A stretch of 64,000 nucleotides of DNA from Palaemon carinicauda (GCF_036898095.1 NC_090729.1:156909995-156973994); one strand, 5' to 3'. Counted from the first letter of the stretch, positions 1 through 59,879 are shown. Notes: generated by a model from the sequence alone, not told the origin. Numbers and translations are program-made.

Positions 1-140
1 TGACCCTGACCTCGCTTGTTTTCCCAGAAATGCACTAAGAAGTCCCAGGAGAACCTTTCCAGGTCAAAGACCTCCAGTCTACTCCCAATCCTGGAATCAA
101 CTCCAACCGATAAGGTCTATCGAGGGGAGGGATGGGGGGC

Positions 141-250
141 AGTAACAAGAGTGGTCCATGGTAAGTGTTAGGAAGAATACCACTTTTGTAGAAATTGTCA
201 TTTGTTCAAACACGGACTTACCACAGAACCACTGTTGAGGAGACTCAGAT
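141..250. repeat. DIRS A internal complementary region (partial view)
   Basis: The segment TTCAAACACGGACTTACCAC (about 205-225) is the inverse of the right outer end near 4550-4570 (GTGGTAAGTCCGT...GGAACAAA). By analogy with elements B, C and D, the flanking bases 141-200 should be the inverse of the left outer end, which lies before base 1 and cannot be checked here. Confidence 0.55.
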
Positions 251-489
251 TTAGGAAGTGGGTAAAAGATACCCCGGTAGAAGAGGTGCAGTGAAGGTTG
301 AGGAGAGGGGAAAGGCCTGTCGGGAAAATGAATCATAATTAAGGTGAACAACATAGCAAAATCAGTCAGAGGAACACTCACCAAGACATTTTTTTTCTTC
401 AAGTCAGAGGAATACTCACCAAGACGTCTTCTTACTACCCCTCACCGTTCCATATGGTGTGGCCAATTCACAGGGCGCTGTTAGATCCT

Positions 490-810
490 CTGCAGTGAGA
501 CCACGACCAGGCTGAGTTTGAATCCTTCCTGAGACCTGAGAGAACACTCCTCGAGATAGTGTGCCGTAAAGGTTGATTGTCTCCTCCATACACCCGTTCT
601 CAACTCCTGGGCGACTACCATGTTCTTTTCGAAGGCCAATGAGGTGCCAATACCCTTGATGTCATGTGGCTTGGCGACCTGGGCAAGGACTCCCCACGGA
701 TCGTCTCTCTTAGCCAGAAAGAGATGGTGTTCTTAGAGATTGCCTTATTCACCTTCCCCGTAGTCATGAACAGGTCAGAGGCCCCGCTACTTCCTCCAAC
801 TCTTGTTAGG
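490..810 (-). pseudogene. DIRS A tyrosine recombinase, C-terminal remnant
   Basis: Minus-strand reading gives a segment with TTGKVNKAISKNTISFWLR, then, after a frameshift near 667, HDIKGIGTSLAFEKNM and finally QSTFTAHYLEE. These match the end of the DIRS YR catalytic domain. The H-x-x-R box is near 652-666 and here reads HDIK, with Lys where Arg is expected. The nucleophile Tyr lies in the AHYL motif near 560. The N-terminal YR half and the first catalytic Arg are absent. It abuts RT sequence directly at about 806-830, so an internal deletion joined two normally distant domains. It is a non-functional remnant. Confidence 0.75.
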
Positions 811-1560
811 AAGGCTTTGGTTCTTCGGAGCATACTTCCATCCCCAGATACACCATCCTTGTCGTTGGGGACTTTTCCCCAATGAAGACCACTCCCAGTT
901 CCAGACACAAGGCCACCAACTTGTCCCTCTGCCTTGACAACTCCTCCCAAGACTCCGAGAAGAGCAACCAATCATTGAGGTACCTCAGGAGCCTCATCTC
1001 TCTCTTGTGGGCCCACTGGGAGACCAGGGTAAAGACTAGTGAAAACCTGAGGCGCTGTCGACAGTCCTAAGCAGAGGGTGCGGAATTGGACTATCTCTTC
1101 CTCTCCCCTCAAACTTGAACTGGAGAAACTTACTGCTGTAGGGGTGTGCCGGAACTTGAAAGTAGGCGTCCTTGAGGTCTAGGGATAACATAAAATCCCC
1201 TTCCCTGATAGCTGCCAGAATCGTGCTCGGCGTCTCCATCTTGAAGGCGGTCTTGGCGATGAGAGGTTGATGATTGGGCGCCATGCACCTGAAGGTTTCT
1301 CCACAAAGAACAGATGACTGAAGAATCCTGGAGGCTCAGGAGCCACGGGCTGGATACCATGCTCTGTATTTCCCCTTCCAAGGCCCTCTTTCATACTTCT
1401 TCCTTGGGCCGCAGCGATACCGCCTCAGGGGAAGGGGATCTGGTAACCATCCCGCAGGACTTGAACCGTCCATGGGTCTGCTCCTGCCTCCATCCACTTT
1501 CTCAATCTTCCGTTGAGGCATCCCCCTACCCCGGAAGGGCACATGGGAGAGGGCCCTTGC
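806..1560 (-). pseudogene. DIRS A reverse transcriptase, partial
   Basis: Minus-strand frames show the DIRS RT landmarks in order. ADPWTVQVLRDGYQIPF is near 1430-1490, a typical entry into the DIRS RT. FFVEKPSGAWRPIINLS follows near 1260-1320, then SLDLKDAYFQVPAHP near 1140-1190, then RLLRYLNDWLLFSES near 950-1000 and MVYLGMEV near 840-870. The palm motif normally reads YLDD; here it is YLND, which would remove a catalytic Asp. At least three frame changes separate the blocks. Everything after the YLGM block, including the RNase H, is gone. Confidence 0.78.
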
Positions 1561-4260
1561 ACCATACCACCTCTTGAAGAACCATCCATTATGGGGACCC
1601 TGGTTGGCTGGGAAGCTGCTGCGATGAGTGACTGGGGACGCCTTGTGTCATCCAGTGGGGGCCTGCGAAGGGGGGCCCCAGTAAGTGGCAGGAGATGCTT
1701 AACTCTGTGGAGGAAGTGGGGTCGGCTACCTAACTGGGCCCTGGGCCTAATGTACTCCCGCGGTCGGTACCAGGAGCAGGACGACGAGGATGCCTTATGC
1801 AGCATTACGTCCTGGCTCTCCCTCCTCCACTTGACAAGGGCCTCTTCAACCTTGTCCTCTGGAAAGAGAGTCCCTGACTATGGAGGCATTTTTGTGAGCT
1901 CTCAGTTCCCTGTCTAGGAGGTTCTTGGGCATCCTGTGGAGGATGGACTCCCTCCTTTGCAGCACCCAGTTCGACGCCGCGGTGTAAGACAGTCCTGTTA
2001 AAAAGGATAGCCCTCACTCCGGAAAGTGCCAGCTCCACTAACTGGTCCTTGGCCGGGCAGCTCCGGATGTCTTGTCCAGGACGAAGGATACGACGGCCGT
2101 GGACCAGAGGTCCAACTATGAGGCCGCATTACCTGTGGCCTAAGATGCCGCTTCATGGCCATTGCTTCTCATACCGTGAAGCCGAAGGAACCTCAGGACA
2201 GTCTCTCCTGTGGACTCCGGAGCTAGGGCCGCCAAGTTCTCCTCCGAGGCTCAGTGCCCTTGACTGGGGCCCTCTGGAGTGTAGAAGCACCTGTGCTTCA
2301 CCTCCAGGAAGGGGAGGAGCTTCAAAAAATTACTAGATCTGTGAGCCGTCCCAATCATGGGCAAATATTAATCAACGGTAAATCAAAGAGACGAGGATTT
2401 AATTACCTTAAATGAATACTGAATGAGTGCTCTTACAGGTATTTAATACAAATTTAGGCTTGGACGGGAGAGAGACTACAGCAAAGGGAGACTTATCTAC
2501 TTTACTTTATCATGGTAATAAAATAATAGTCCTTATCTTTCAAAGGGCCTCAAACGAGAATGGACATTAGCCGTTAGTCGTGGCTATCTTCGAACTGCTC
2601 GAAGGCGTAGGAGTTTTGGGCGGCCTAGATTGTGGCCGCCTTAGGGGGGTCGATCCCATCTGGCCGAGGGGGTCCTGGGTATGGCTACGCCCCTCAAATC
2701 TATGTCAACATCCTCTCTTTGCTGTAATCTTCACCCTCCTTGCCTGTAATGATGAAACTGAAAACAACAATGGTCTAATCATCATTTGTCAGATGCCAGG
2801 TAAGCTGACATGATGTCTGACAGACAAAGCAAAACAGTAGCAGAGTTCAACGAACACCATCTCATTACCCAAGTAAAAATCTTTTTTTTTTTTTTTACTT
2901 GTGACAGACCCCTTCAGCTCCGACGTGGCAGAAGTAATAGCCTTCAACCTCTGTCCGATGTCTTGGGAGAGTGGCAGGGCCAAGGAGGGTCTTTCCTCCC
3001 CTGGGGCTCCGAACCGGCGTTCCAGAACAGTGGAATCATGCTGTGTCTGCAAGGGAGAGGCCTCTAGAATGTCGATGAGCCTCCGAATGAGGCTGAGGAC
3101 CCTGCGGAAGGAGGAAGCTTCCTCGACCATCTCGTCCTCATGGTGGTCCCTCGACCCCGCCTTGGAAGCCAACTCTTCGGTAGCAGGAACTCCTATCGGA
3201 GGCCCCTCCCACGGGACTGGGGAAGGAATGCCCCGGTGATCCGGCCGAAGGATCTCTATGCTGCTTAGCCGCTAGTGCGGGACCTAAAGACACTATCTTT
3301 CCTCTCACGGTCCGCTGTCCCTTTTCGACGTGCCCGCTCAGAGGCGGCAGAAAAAGGATATGCAGTGACATCCAACGACGATAACTCCTCCCAATGGGCG
3401 TGTCAGACTGTGTCCGCTGCTCCCCACACCGGGAAGAGGTCCCTTATAAGGGACCTGAACGGGGTTCTTGGGTGACCCGAGTAGGTCTCTTTGCCCCATG
3501 AGGGGAGATCGGCGTCTGGGAACCACTGAGCAGAAGCTGAAGCCACCGCCACATGAGCAGAAGGAGGAACATCTACCAATGGAGGCGCAGAGGCCGTGCA
3601 GGCAGCCAGTGGATATAAAGCTGAAAGGCCAATACGAGCAGAAGACTGGTGGCCTGGTTGGGTGGTCCCCAGCAAGGGAGCCTGGGCAGACAGCCCAGGC
3701 TATGCGGCGGGAAACTGGCCTGGTTGGGCAGCAGGCCAAGATGTCAGCAGGTACATGGGCCACGTGGTCCACACATGGAGCTGCTAGCCGGGGTGGAGGA
3801 CAGTCCACTGAGAAAGTCGCGCCGCCTTGGAGCTCACACTCACACCTCGCCACCATCTCCCTCAACGGCACTGATACATCCGTGGTCAGCCCTGGTGAGG
3901 GAAGGACAAAATCCCGGAAGAACTGGGGAGATAAGGGGGAGCTTGACTCCCAGCCACGGAGGGGGAGACACGAGGCCCTGACATGTTCCCGTTAGAAACC
4001 ATAGGCAGCACTGGAGACAAAGAGGTCCCCAAAACACTGGGAACCATAGAACAGGCCGAGACCCAATACCCTTCCTCGAGGGTGACCTGTCCTCCTTTGA
4101 CTTCTTACATTTTTTGGTGGCCATCTTGACCCACTGAACATCGTTCCACCCCACACACTTCTCAGGTGTATCACTCGAGAAACACACCTGACCCTGACAT
4201 GAAGTACCTGTACACAGAACGTGAAAATCAACCCCACGTGTGATAGGAAAGTTGCACACA
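1560..4260 (-). pseudogene. DIRS A gag-like region and leader, degraded
   Basis: GC-rich sequence lies between the RT start and the right inverted repeat, where DIRS elements carry their gag-like first ORF. Several minus-strand open stretches exist (for example 1425-1805 and 2789-3172). The latter has an acidic, Ser/Leu-rich character (HHEDEMVEEASSFRRVLSLI) compatible with a gag helix-rich segment, but no zinc knuckle is seen. Stops and frame changes are frequent. The gag assignment rests on position, not on a recognised motif. Confidence 0.5.
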
Positions 4261-4572
4261 ACTTCCATTAACACCTGGAGAACAATACTGCACACGCACA
4301 GACTTCATACTTAGCGAACACGCAAGGGTACACAAAGTCGCACAAGAACGCGAAAGCAATATGCTCTAACAAGGGAAAAACTACAATCGCGAGAGAAGCA
4401 GGAAAGTTGATGTGTGTTAACAACCAGTAGAAAGGAAGCCTTTGACCTGGGAATTTTCTCCAGGGGCTTCTTAGTGCATTCTGGGAAAACAAGTGAGGTC
4501 GGGGTCGCGGGAGCTATCTAGCTCCAGGTTCTCCTTAACAGTCATCCGTGGTAAGTCCGTTTTGGAACAAAC

Positions 4573-7500
4573 ATCAATATAAAAATTGATGAGGCTGTTC
4601 CAATGTTCTGAGACCCATAAAACCAGAACACTTTCAACCTACAATTACCTGGTAACGGCAACCTAAGATCTAATAAAAAATGTTATGCACATTCCAATTC
4701 TAAAGAAGTGCTACTGGATGGAGATTAGCCAATAGATGCAGCAATATCACAAAAATTAAAAAAAAAAAAATTATTTTTCATATCTGTGCAAACCCTGAGT
4801 TGTTTAATAAGAGTATGATATTAACTAAGTTGGAACTCTGCTGATAAAATTCATAATGTGGTGGTAGTTACTGGCAGGGGGCGTCAAGTCCCGCCCAACG
4901 CACGGGGCACTGAACAGCCACTCTAACTTTAACCTATGATTTGTGGGGCATTGAGGCAAGAAGTGCAACTTAAAGGACTCAGGTTTATTTAGTTAGGTGA
5001 AATATAAATCTTCTAAAAGTTTTTGTTCCTTCACAAACAAAATCCTTCACCCTTTAATAAGAAACTTATCCTTGGGAGGGAAGAAAGTTCCTATTTATCA
5101 AACTGGTTGGTTTAAAAGATGTCAAAGCACTTGGACCTGAAAAAGGAGCTGAAGTAATGACTTCAGCCAACATCCTTAACTACCTTGGAAAAACTGTCTC
5201 ATGTTAGGGTTAGGTTTCTAGCAAGAAAATTGGTAGTCACAGGAAAACAAGGTGGTATCTCATTTTACGAATTTAATCCATTCTAGGAGTGAGTATGTAA
5301 ACCAAAAAAATTTTTTTCTATAAGGTAAATTGACTCGATATGCCCACATGTCCATGAATAAACACACAGTATATACTAATTTATAAAGGTTTGTAATGTT
5401 ATTTAAAGAGCAAATTATAACCCCCTAACATAAAAAACGAACACAAATTGATACCGATTTAAAATTGAAAATAGAAATATTGACAAATTAACTCAAACTT
5501 TACCTTTATGGAAATTCCGGCAAGAGACGAGAGAGGAGGTGGTGGTGATACTGTTTGTCAAGAAAAGTTTCTCATCCTGCAGGTGCACAAGAGTCCGCAA
5601 TTAGCGGAACATAGGCGTTAAGTTGAGAACGTTCCTCCTACAAAACCAATCAGTGAAAACTACCCACTTTCTTGGTAAATTGCTGTTGAAGATTTTCGGA
5701 GGTATCCAAAGCAGAGTTGTTTCGCAGGTGGTTTCAAAAAGCCTCTCCCTGAGGAGATGCTGGATAACCAACCGTGAAGAAACAGCTAGCTCACTAAACT
5801 GTGGTAGTTCTTTACGCGTGGTTGACATAGGAGATAGTACCAAGTTTGAAGCTCTCTTGGAACTTCGGTCAGCAGACATAGGTTTGGGTGAAACTCTGCA
5901 TACAGTAATTCAACGCCAATACATTACCTGATGATGTATTTCAAGAAAAAAGGGAAAAATTTCAAAATCTTGAGTAAATTCACTGTATTTAAAGGTATCA
6001 AAGGCATTCAAATCTCCAAACTTTAAAGCCAAACTGTTTATAGCCATGTGACAACCTGTAAAGCTAAAACATTACATTTTACAAAAAAAAATTATAGTAC
6101 AGTCAAGGTATTTCAACAATCGTTTTAATAATACGTTTGATGTAAGATATACTATACCGTACTTTACTATCAAAAGGGACTCGTAGTATACTGTACAGTA
6201 AAACCAACTGGTTTCTAAGACCTGCAATTTCTCATTAGTTCTGGTTACTCTTTACAATGATAAATGGTAAAAAGTCCGAGTCCAAAACATTCACCAGTTA
6301 CACTTATCAACACTCATAAAAAACATTGGAATATTCTAATTTTCCAATAATTAGGATGTCAAACAAAACATAACTAAGGTACAGTAATCAATAATACCAA
6401 AGGCCTTCAACTTCCCAATTAACGGATTAGAAAGAAAAACACTCCTCAATTATGGATGAAGTTTATTGATAACATTATATACACAAAGCACAATGTACTT
6501 CACATAGGAATCCTTCTGTCCTATTAAAATTGAAAGATGTCGTCTACAGGTATAAGGAGATATCAAAACATAGGATGTGTACAGTATTTTGAATACTCTT
6601 CAAGTAAAATGAGAAGTTTCAACACTTGAAATTCACCAGCTCACAATACATTACATGAAATATAAATCAACACTTCTTTAATACTTCAAGTTATACAAAT
6701 TTCACCGGAAAAATTATTACCTTATGCTTCATTCCATTTATAAGAAAGGAAAAAGAACATATACCTTATAATGTATGATTTCCAAACAAAATCACATACA
6801 ATTACCTAAATGGAGTATTATTTTAAGAAGGTAATTTTTACATCATTGCAGTTCAATAAATTTCATTACTGAAATCTGACAGAATAAATGTTTGTATAGG
6901 AATTCCAATTTCATCGAACCTAAACCTACAAGACCGGTAACTCGTAACATTTTAAGTCTCGTCAAGATCTCGAAAAATTACTCTTAAAACTTGTGACTTA
7001 GCTTTTTTACTGAATTGTAGGACTAGGTAGTTCTTATGCTCATACTGGTCCTCAGCAGTTGCTTGATATGGTTTGGAGAAAAAATAAGAGTAAGCATCAT
7101 ATTTGGTGTGATTATTTGTTGTCCTTTCATTTGTCTTTTAACAACCTTTATCATGAAAACATACGTTAATATGTTGGGATACATCTGCAACATACCCAGA
7201 ACAAAGTATAAAAAAAATTTTCTAGTTAATATTTTAAGTTCTCCAAACTTTCCAACAATCTGCAAAACCAAGCATGTTTTATACATTGTAACCATCTCAA
7301 AGAACCAAGGCAAAAATCTAAGAGTATAAGTAAATCTAAGACTTAAGCAGTGATGAATAAAGGAACAAATAATTATCGATTGCCAACTCACTCAATCCCA
7401 GTAGCGAAACCTCTAGATACGAAAGTTTCTGTATACTAAACTTCCTTTTACGAAATGATAAAAGATTTTTTTGCTTCATATTATGAAATAATATTCGGAA

Positions 7501-10126
7501 TGCGAAACAAAATTTGGGTTGTTAAGTTAGGTGTATTGAAGGATTCAAATGTATTTGGATTAATTCCCTTTTATTTCATTATATGACAAAATCATGTTAC
7601 GAAAGCCACTCCGGAACAAATGAATATCATATACAGAGGTATTACAGTAATTAGGTACTGAATTACCATAGTTCTGAAGAATATTAACTAAATCTGCAAT
7701 GGCGAAGAAAAGCATTCATGATTTACCAATAAAATAAAAAAAAAGGATTTTGTTGGAAAAAGCAATCTACTCAACTATATTTGCCTTGGACTCCTTGAAA
7801 GTACAAACTTTTAACTATAAAAATACAACTATAACTTCCCTCGAATTAATTTCACTATGCTGCAAAGAAACCTGATTACTGTATACATGATTTTGAAACT
7901 TTCATTGCATTTTAGATTTCATGACTAATTTCTTAACTGTAGAACTGACTGACCTGACTTAGGAAAACCCTGTACAAACATTTATTCTTCAAGATATATA
8001 ATAAAAGTTTTAAATAAAGTAGCTGCAACTTAGCTTTTACCACTGATATCTGTTAAAACATACGGATCCTTTATGAGAGCAAATACATCTGGTTATCAAA
8101 AATACCTACTAAAAACTGATCACTTCTGATTGAATTTATCAGAACATAAAAAAAATAATGTGAACAAAAAAAGCATACTTTGGTTTGCATTTTATTAAGC
8201 TGAGCAGGAAAAACAAATATATCCTGAACATTGGCTTTTCTCACCTTTCACCAAAGGGAACCAGCCAAAGTGAAGGAGTTTCTTATTAAAAAGTAAGTTT
8301 AAACAAATTCTTTCTGTTAAGAGTTCACAGAATTTGCCTTATCAATCTCACGCTATAATATTTACTTCATTGAATGGTTTATTGGTCGGCTAATGGTATG
8401 CTAATATTTCAAGTTTTTCGAGTAAATTATCACATATATAAAAAAAAATTCTAATGGTTTTCCATTAACATCTGAATGCATGGACTGTTGAAATTGTAAT
8501 GAAAGGTACACTATGGCCATTTTCACACTTTTCTTTGCATTCGATAACAGACATGTTACAAGAAGACTGTCCATGGCTACACAACAGATACAAGCCAGTG
8601 ATGCTGCATAAATACAACAGTCATTCACAGCCACCAACTATCCCTGCACCACCTCCACTCAACAATAACTCCCAAGCTTTCAAGATCTCAAGAGAGAAAC
8701 AATGGAAAACTCAAAAACTTTTATCCAAATATCACTGACAGAATGAATAGATAGATCACTCGGATGATATTGGTTGAAATTCTTTTTGAAGGCTGTCCAG
8801 TACTGAATAACTTGAGTTGGTAATACTTGAAGGGAAACAGCAAGGAAAACTTTCAATGAGATCATATCCTTGACAATATGCATTCAAAAGCATCAAATTC
8901 TGGAGAAAGAATACAATTTATGTCTTCCTTTGCTTCTTCCACACTAATTCAGCATTTCATAATGGGACCAAAATTTTGTTAATCTGTTAATAAACACAGT
9001 TTACTCAATAGATTCCCAAATTTCTGATGTTAACTACCGATAGGTGTAACCAAAGCAAAGCATGAGTTGATGGCAAAATAAGTGTTCTGTATTAATGTGT
9101 ACGCATATTAAATACACTAGAAAAATCTTTACCTTCAAAACTGCAACTATTCCTTAGAATGAAATTCCATCACATTTAGATATATAAAAATGAATGCAGA
9201 AATTTTTATAAATAACATTTTAATAGCGAACATGATCTTGGCAAAGGTCAAGCCATTATCCTTTCTCCTATTACTCAAAAACTAGCAAATTTATTCTTCA
9301 AGAATTGTACACATAAGGTACTTTGCAATATACTACATCAAATCAATAACATAAATGCTGCTCTCTAAATTACTTCAGTTTGTGTTCCAAAGAAAATAAT
9401 TTTACTCCCCTTTCCCATCAAATTATTAGAAGTTTTTCAATAACCATCAAAGGTTTAAAAACCACAAACAAAGTTTACCGTTAAAATACATGTAACAACT
9501 AATGTCAGACATAAATTCAACTACAATATCATCATAGAGCACATCCTAACTTTGAACAAAAACTGTGTTTGAACCATACGAGTGAATGTGGTCTGTGGTC
9601 TGTCCCTCTTTAGCAATCTGGTAGTAATAAAGGTGGAAATGAGTGACTAGTAATAAAAGCCCAAAAAAAAAAAAAAAAATAAAGACACTGATCCGTGTAT
9701 GTAGCCATCCATGATCTGCATAAAAGCGATAAAAGCTATGGAATAATAATTACTACAACAATAATAATAATAATAATCATAATAGTAGTAAAGCATTGTA
9801 AATTCCACACACGGAAACCTCTCCACACATGCACTGTTCAGAAAGGTGAGAAAAGTATACACACACACATTTATCACTTTTGTATTCTTTTTCTAAAAGT
9901 CATGAACACGATGTAGCTTTAGGATGACGAATGGCTAAAAAAATCTGCAGAAACAAAATTGATGAAAAGACCTTGGCTGGGGTAGATAAGTGTGGCATTA
10001 TTTGTAGCCGCAATGAATATCTTAGCCCTTAAGAGGGTGGTCACCACTCAAAACTCTGGAGGCATCCTGCATTTCCAACCCACAAAAACCCTCCCTCCCC
10101 GCCCACGGCTCAACCAAATTCTTGCT
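4573..10126. other. AT-rich stretch without recognised gene
   Basis: No exon, RNA gene or transposon is recognised in 5.5 kb, apart from short A/T runs and a (TAA)n run near 9745-9790. Two overlapping opposite-strand ORFs at 5601-5931 (92 and 102 codons) sit in a locally GC-richer patch (5520-5930) but resemble nothing I know. A pair at 7023-7391 overlaps on both strands and looks like chance. The 4890-5040 patch (GGGGCGTCAAGTCCCGCC near 4880, then AAAGGACTCAGGTTT) shares that last string with 17088-17102, so it may be an old repeat. Part of this stretch could be extended UBE2A 3' UTR if a distal poly(A) site is used. Confidence 0.4.
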
Positions 10127-10132
10127 TTTATT
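10127..10132 (-). terminator. candidate poly(A) signal of UBE2A
   Basis: AATAAA on the minus strand lies about 350 bases past the exon-5 stop. The sequence just downstream on the minus strand (about 10120 down to 10075) is G/U-rich, including GGTTTTTGTGGGTTGG, as expected for a downstream cleavage element. AATAAA is frequent by chance in such AT-rich DNA, so this remains a candidate. Confidence 0.35.
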
Positions 10133-10483
10133 AAGGTTGTAATAGCTTTTTCAAAACACACCTACCCACAAAAAAACCACGTGGTTTGCAAAGTGAATCT
10201 ACATCATACTTGACAGACATAACAGGTGATCATACAAATTGTTATTCATATATCATAATATTTCAGTGTTCTACTTGGTAATATTTCTAATGACTTTCAG
10301 TGCAACAATTAGTAGTTACGGTTGAAGCTACCAGAGCTTTTGGATCAGTAGAGGGAAGCAAGATCATCCAAGACAGACGCAGTGTAGAGAGTGGCAGGTG
10401 TGCGAAGACAGTAACGGCCGTCAGCACAACAGTAGCAGGAGCCAGTGGACCAGCCCTCTAGGCAACATCGTTGTTGTTAGCCC

Positions 10484-54836
<44,353 letters not shown>

Positions 54837-54960
54837 CTTCCTAACGTATATTTGATATATTCACTACTATTTTCAAGTTACGCACAGGTTAACACCAAGC
54901 AATTGCTATGTAAAACTGGACGATACTGATACACACTGCTGATCTACCAAAGGGTTCAGA

Positions 54961-54988
54961 TGACGTCATATGTGGATTGATGACATCA
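54961..54988. promoter_or_regulatory. Candidate CRE/ATF site pair upstream of UBE2A
   Basis: The full palindrome TGACGTCA (54961-54968) is 125 bases upstream of the ATG and followed 12 bases later by the near-consensus TGACATCA (54981-54988). CREB/ATF sites close to transcription starts are common in housekeeping promoters. The transcription start is unknown here. Confidence 0.4.
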
Positions 54989-55379
54989 TGACCATCATCC
55001 ACCAAGAAGAACAAATGAATGTCAGCTCTCTCTACCCGCCAAGCTTTCAAAAATCTTTAAGTATCCTAAGTTGTCTTTCCTGTTTCCTTTCTGTTGGCGT
55101 GTTTTGAGGGATATTTGTGTCTGTTATAATGACATTTGATAATAAGACTTCTATTTTGTAAGCTAGCTTACAATCTATCCAAAACATATGTTGTTGTAAC
55201 GAGAATGATTAGGCCTATTAGTAAGTCGATAAGCAGACTAAAGTTTAAAATCCGAAACATTATCGGAATAACCTTTACATTTTGTTGCTTTTACTTGACA
55301 TTAAATATACTTGAATCGGCAGTGATTTTTAGATAGGTGCTGATATTTGTTTATGTACGATTGTAAAAGGAAAAATACT

Positions 55380-55480
55380 TCGTTGCTATTTTTCCCTGTT
55401 GGAGCCCCTGGGCTTATAGCATCTTGCTTTTCCAACTAGGGTTGTAGCTTGGATAGTAATAATAATAATAATAATACGTG
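55380..55480 (+). repeat. (TAA)n-tailed interspersed repeat, 3' end
   Basis: GCTATTTTTCCCTGTTGGAG, then GGGCTTATAGCATCTTGC and GTTGTAGCTTGGATAG, then (TAA)5. 5'-truncated copy of the 17580-18165 family. Confidence 0.72.
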
Positions 55481-57188
55481 ATATGATTTTTAGCAAGACT
55501 ACTTTTGTGAAAAGATTAACGTAATAATCAAAACCAGCAATAAAAATATAATCTTGTTTAATTACCAGCTGTAGTACGTAAGTACGCACGTAATATTCAT
55601 GGCTAATAAATAAATATGAATGACAAGAAAACAAAAGAAAACAGAAAAACAAGGTATTAAAGAATATATAACTGAATAAAAACCCTAAAATTGTTAAGAT
55701 TTTCAGATAATATGAACAGGAAATAAAGAATTGGTCGTAAAACTTATCCTTTTATGATAGTACCTTTTATTTTCCTTTAGTTTTTTAAATAAAATGTCTA
55801 CAAAAATCAGAGGAAATATTTTTCCAACCACATGAAATCCCACTGTCGGTGACGTGTTTGTTACCTACCTCTAGAGTTTAATATCTCATTTCATGTAGAC
55901 TCAGCTATATTTTCAGCCACATAAAGAGTATATTTCCACATTACAATTTTAAATCTGTCCGAGAAGTTTTAGTTTTAAGCATTTTCTGTTAATTGAACAG
56001 ATTCTCAGAACAAATTACATGATCATGATTGTTGGTGTTCTGTTGTCGATTTTGAATCCATAAAATACCTTATCGCCTTTTATGTAATCCCATTAACGTA
56101 ATTAACTTTACTCCTGATTTTTCCTTATTAATTCCTTCGATTCAGAGCAATTTCATCGTCTTCCAAGTTTGATCTGAAAGGTTCCTTCTACTAGCTGACA
56201 CTGTTCAAATAGATCCATCTTTATTTGTTAAAATGTATAATAGGTTTTAAATTCAAACTTATTTCGTCTCAAGGATTTTATTCTTTTTTTTAGTTCGTCT
56301 AACTTACCGTAATTAATAATTTGGGGTGATATGCCCTTCAATGCCAGTTTTCATTTTTTTTTCTTTTTTTTTTGTGGCTTATAAGTGTATGGCATTTGGA
56401 TGTTTTGTTCAGCAATGAGACACAATTCTCTCTTAGTTCATTTTCAAATTACTTGAGTAGGAGTCTGAATTGATGATTGATGGGCAGTTGGTTTAGTCAA
56501 AGAAGCAGTCATGTAAGACACGCAAATACTCTCACCAGATGTCTCTACCCCTGCATCTGAAAATGTAATTAATCTCATGAACACATCATGAGGGAAACAA
56601 TGGTTCAAGAGTTTAATATCAAAAAGAGAAGTTAGATCTTTTAACCAACTGTCAAATCAAATTTCCTACTATAGCTATGATCCTCACTTATCTTAGTAGA
56701 ACGTTAGCTTCTCCCACTGACGAGACCACAAATCTTCAGATTCTTTAACATATCACTCTGCCAGTTTAAGTCATTTGACTTCCCCACAAGTTTAGATAAC
56801 TAATTGGACAAGATAAGCAGTACTTATGTTAGCTGAGCTGCCGTTGTAAACCTACTGTTATACTATTAAGAGTCTGTGATCTGAAAATTCCAAGCAGAAT
56901 TCATAACTCGTTTTATCTAATCGGGATCCATTCATCAGACATAGGCCTACAACTAGTGGTTAAGATCGATTATTTACAAATGCCTTCTAAACACGTCCTT
57001 GATAAAATAAAGATAGTCTTATCAAATCTTTAATTGATTTTATTACAAAGCTTTAGAATCTGCTTGGAATATAGTGGGTTAAGATTCTTCTGTTTATTAT
57101 TCTGTTTTTAATGAGCTTAATATCGTTTGGGAGCTGAATAGCAAGTGAATTGCTTTTGCGTGTATTCCAGTTACATGCGTGGCCATTT

Positions 57189-57191
<3 letters not shown>
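55481..57191. other. Upstream intergenic stretch, nothing recognised
   Basis: AT-rich DNA upstream of UBE2A on its minus strand; only short chance ORFs. Confidence 0.4.

Positions 57192-57253
<62 letters not shown>
57192..57253 (+). repeat. (TAA)n microsatellite
   Basis: About 20 uninterrupted TAA/ATA units. Unlike the other TAA runs, no repeat body precedes it. Confidence 0.95.
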
Positions 57254-59465
<2,212 letters not shown>

Positions 59466-59555
59466 GTATATATATATATATAGGCTATATATATATATAT
59501 ATATATATATGCATGTATATAATATATATACATATATATGTATGTATATATATAT

Positions 59556-59617
<62 letters not shown>

Positions 59618-59688
59618 TCACATAAGTTTTTCTCTTTCTTTACTTTTATATACATAAATATTCATATCCCCATACATACACACACACA

Positions 59689-59770
<82 letters not shown>
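59466..59770 (+). repeat. (TA)n-rich block with (CA)n island
   Basis: Three TA tracts (59467-59509, 59565-59615, 59703-59764) are separated by TATG/CATA stretches and a CACACACATACATACAT segment near 59680. Confidence 0.92.
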
Positions 59771-59879
59771 GTAAATATATAAGAAAAGAAAGAAAAACAT
59801 TAATTGTAAGAAAGAAAATAAACACTCCTGTAATAAGAGAAATATCTGGTGAGTTTAGTTTAACAATAAAAAATGGGTA

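Larger units (their letters stand above)
1..4572 (-). mobile_element. DIRS-type retrotransposon A, internally deleted, left end outside window
   Basis: This is a tyrosine-recombinase (YR) retrotransposon read on the minus strand. Bases 1-72 are an inverted match of about 4441-4507, which gives the terminal inverted repeats. The right outer end (GGTAAGTCCGTTTTGGAACA, near 4550-4570) recurs in inverted form at about 203-250. Reading right to left, it contains gag-like sequence, the start of a reverse transcriptase (RT) and then, with no RNase H, the C-terminal part of a YR. A typical DIRS element is 5-7 kb, so roughly 2 kb of RT thumb, RNase H and linker is missing. All frames are broken. The outer left end lies before base 1. 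Class assignment is firm; exact ends are approximate. Confidence 0.82.

Noticed and set aside
3468..3995. 175-codon plus-strand ORF
   Set aside because: Antisense to DIRS A gag region; no recognisable domain.
7023..7391. Overlapping 97- and 122-codon ORFs on both strands
   Set aside because: Antiparallel ORFs in AT-rich DNA without motif or codon signal; likely chance.
9745..9790. (TAA)n run as a mobile-element tail
   Set aside because: No repeat body of the 17580-18165 family precedes it; treated as a simple run.
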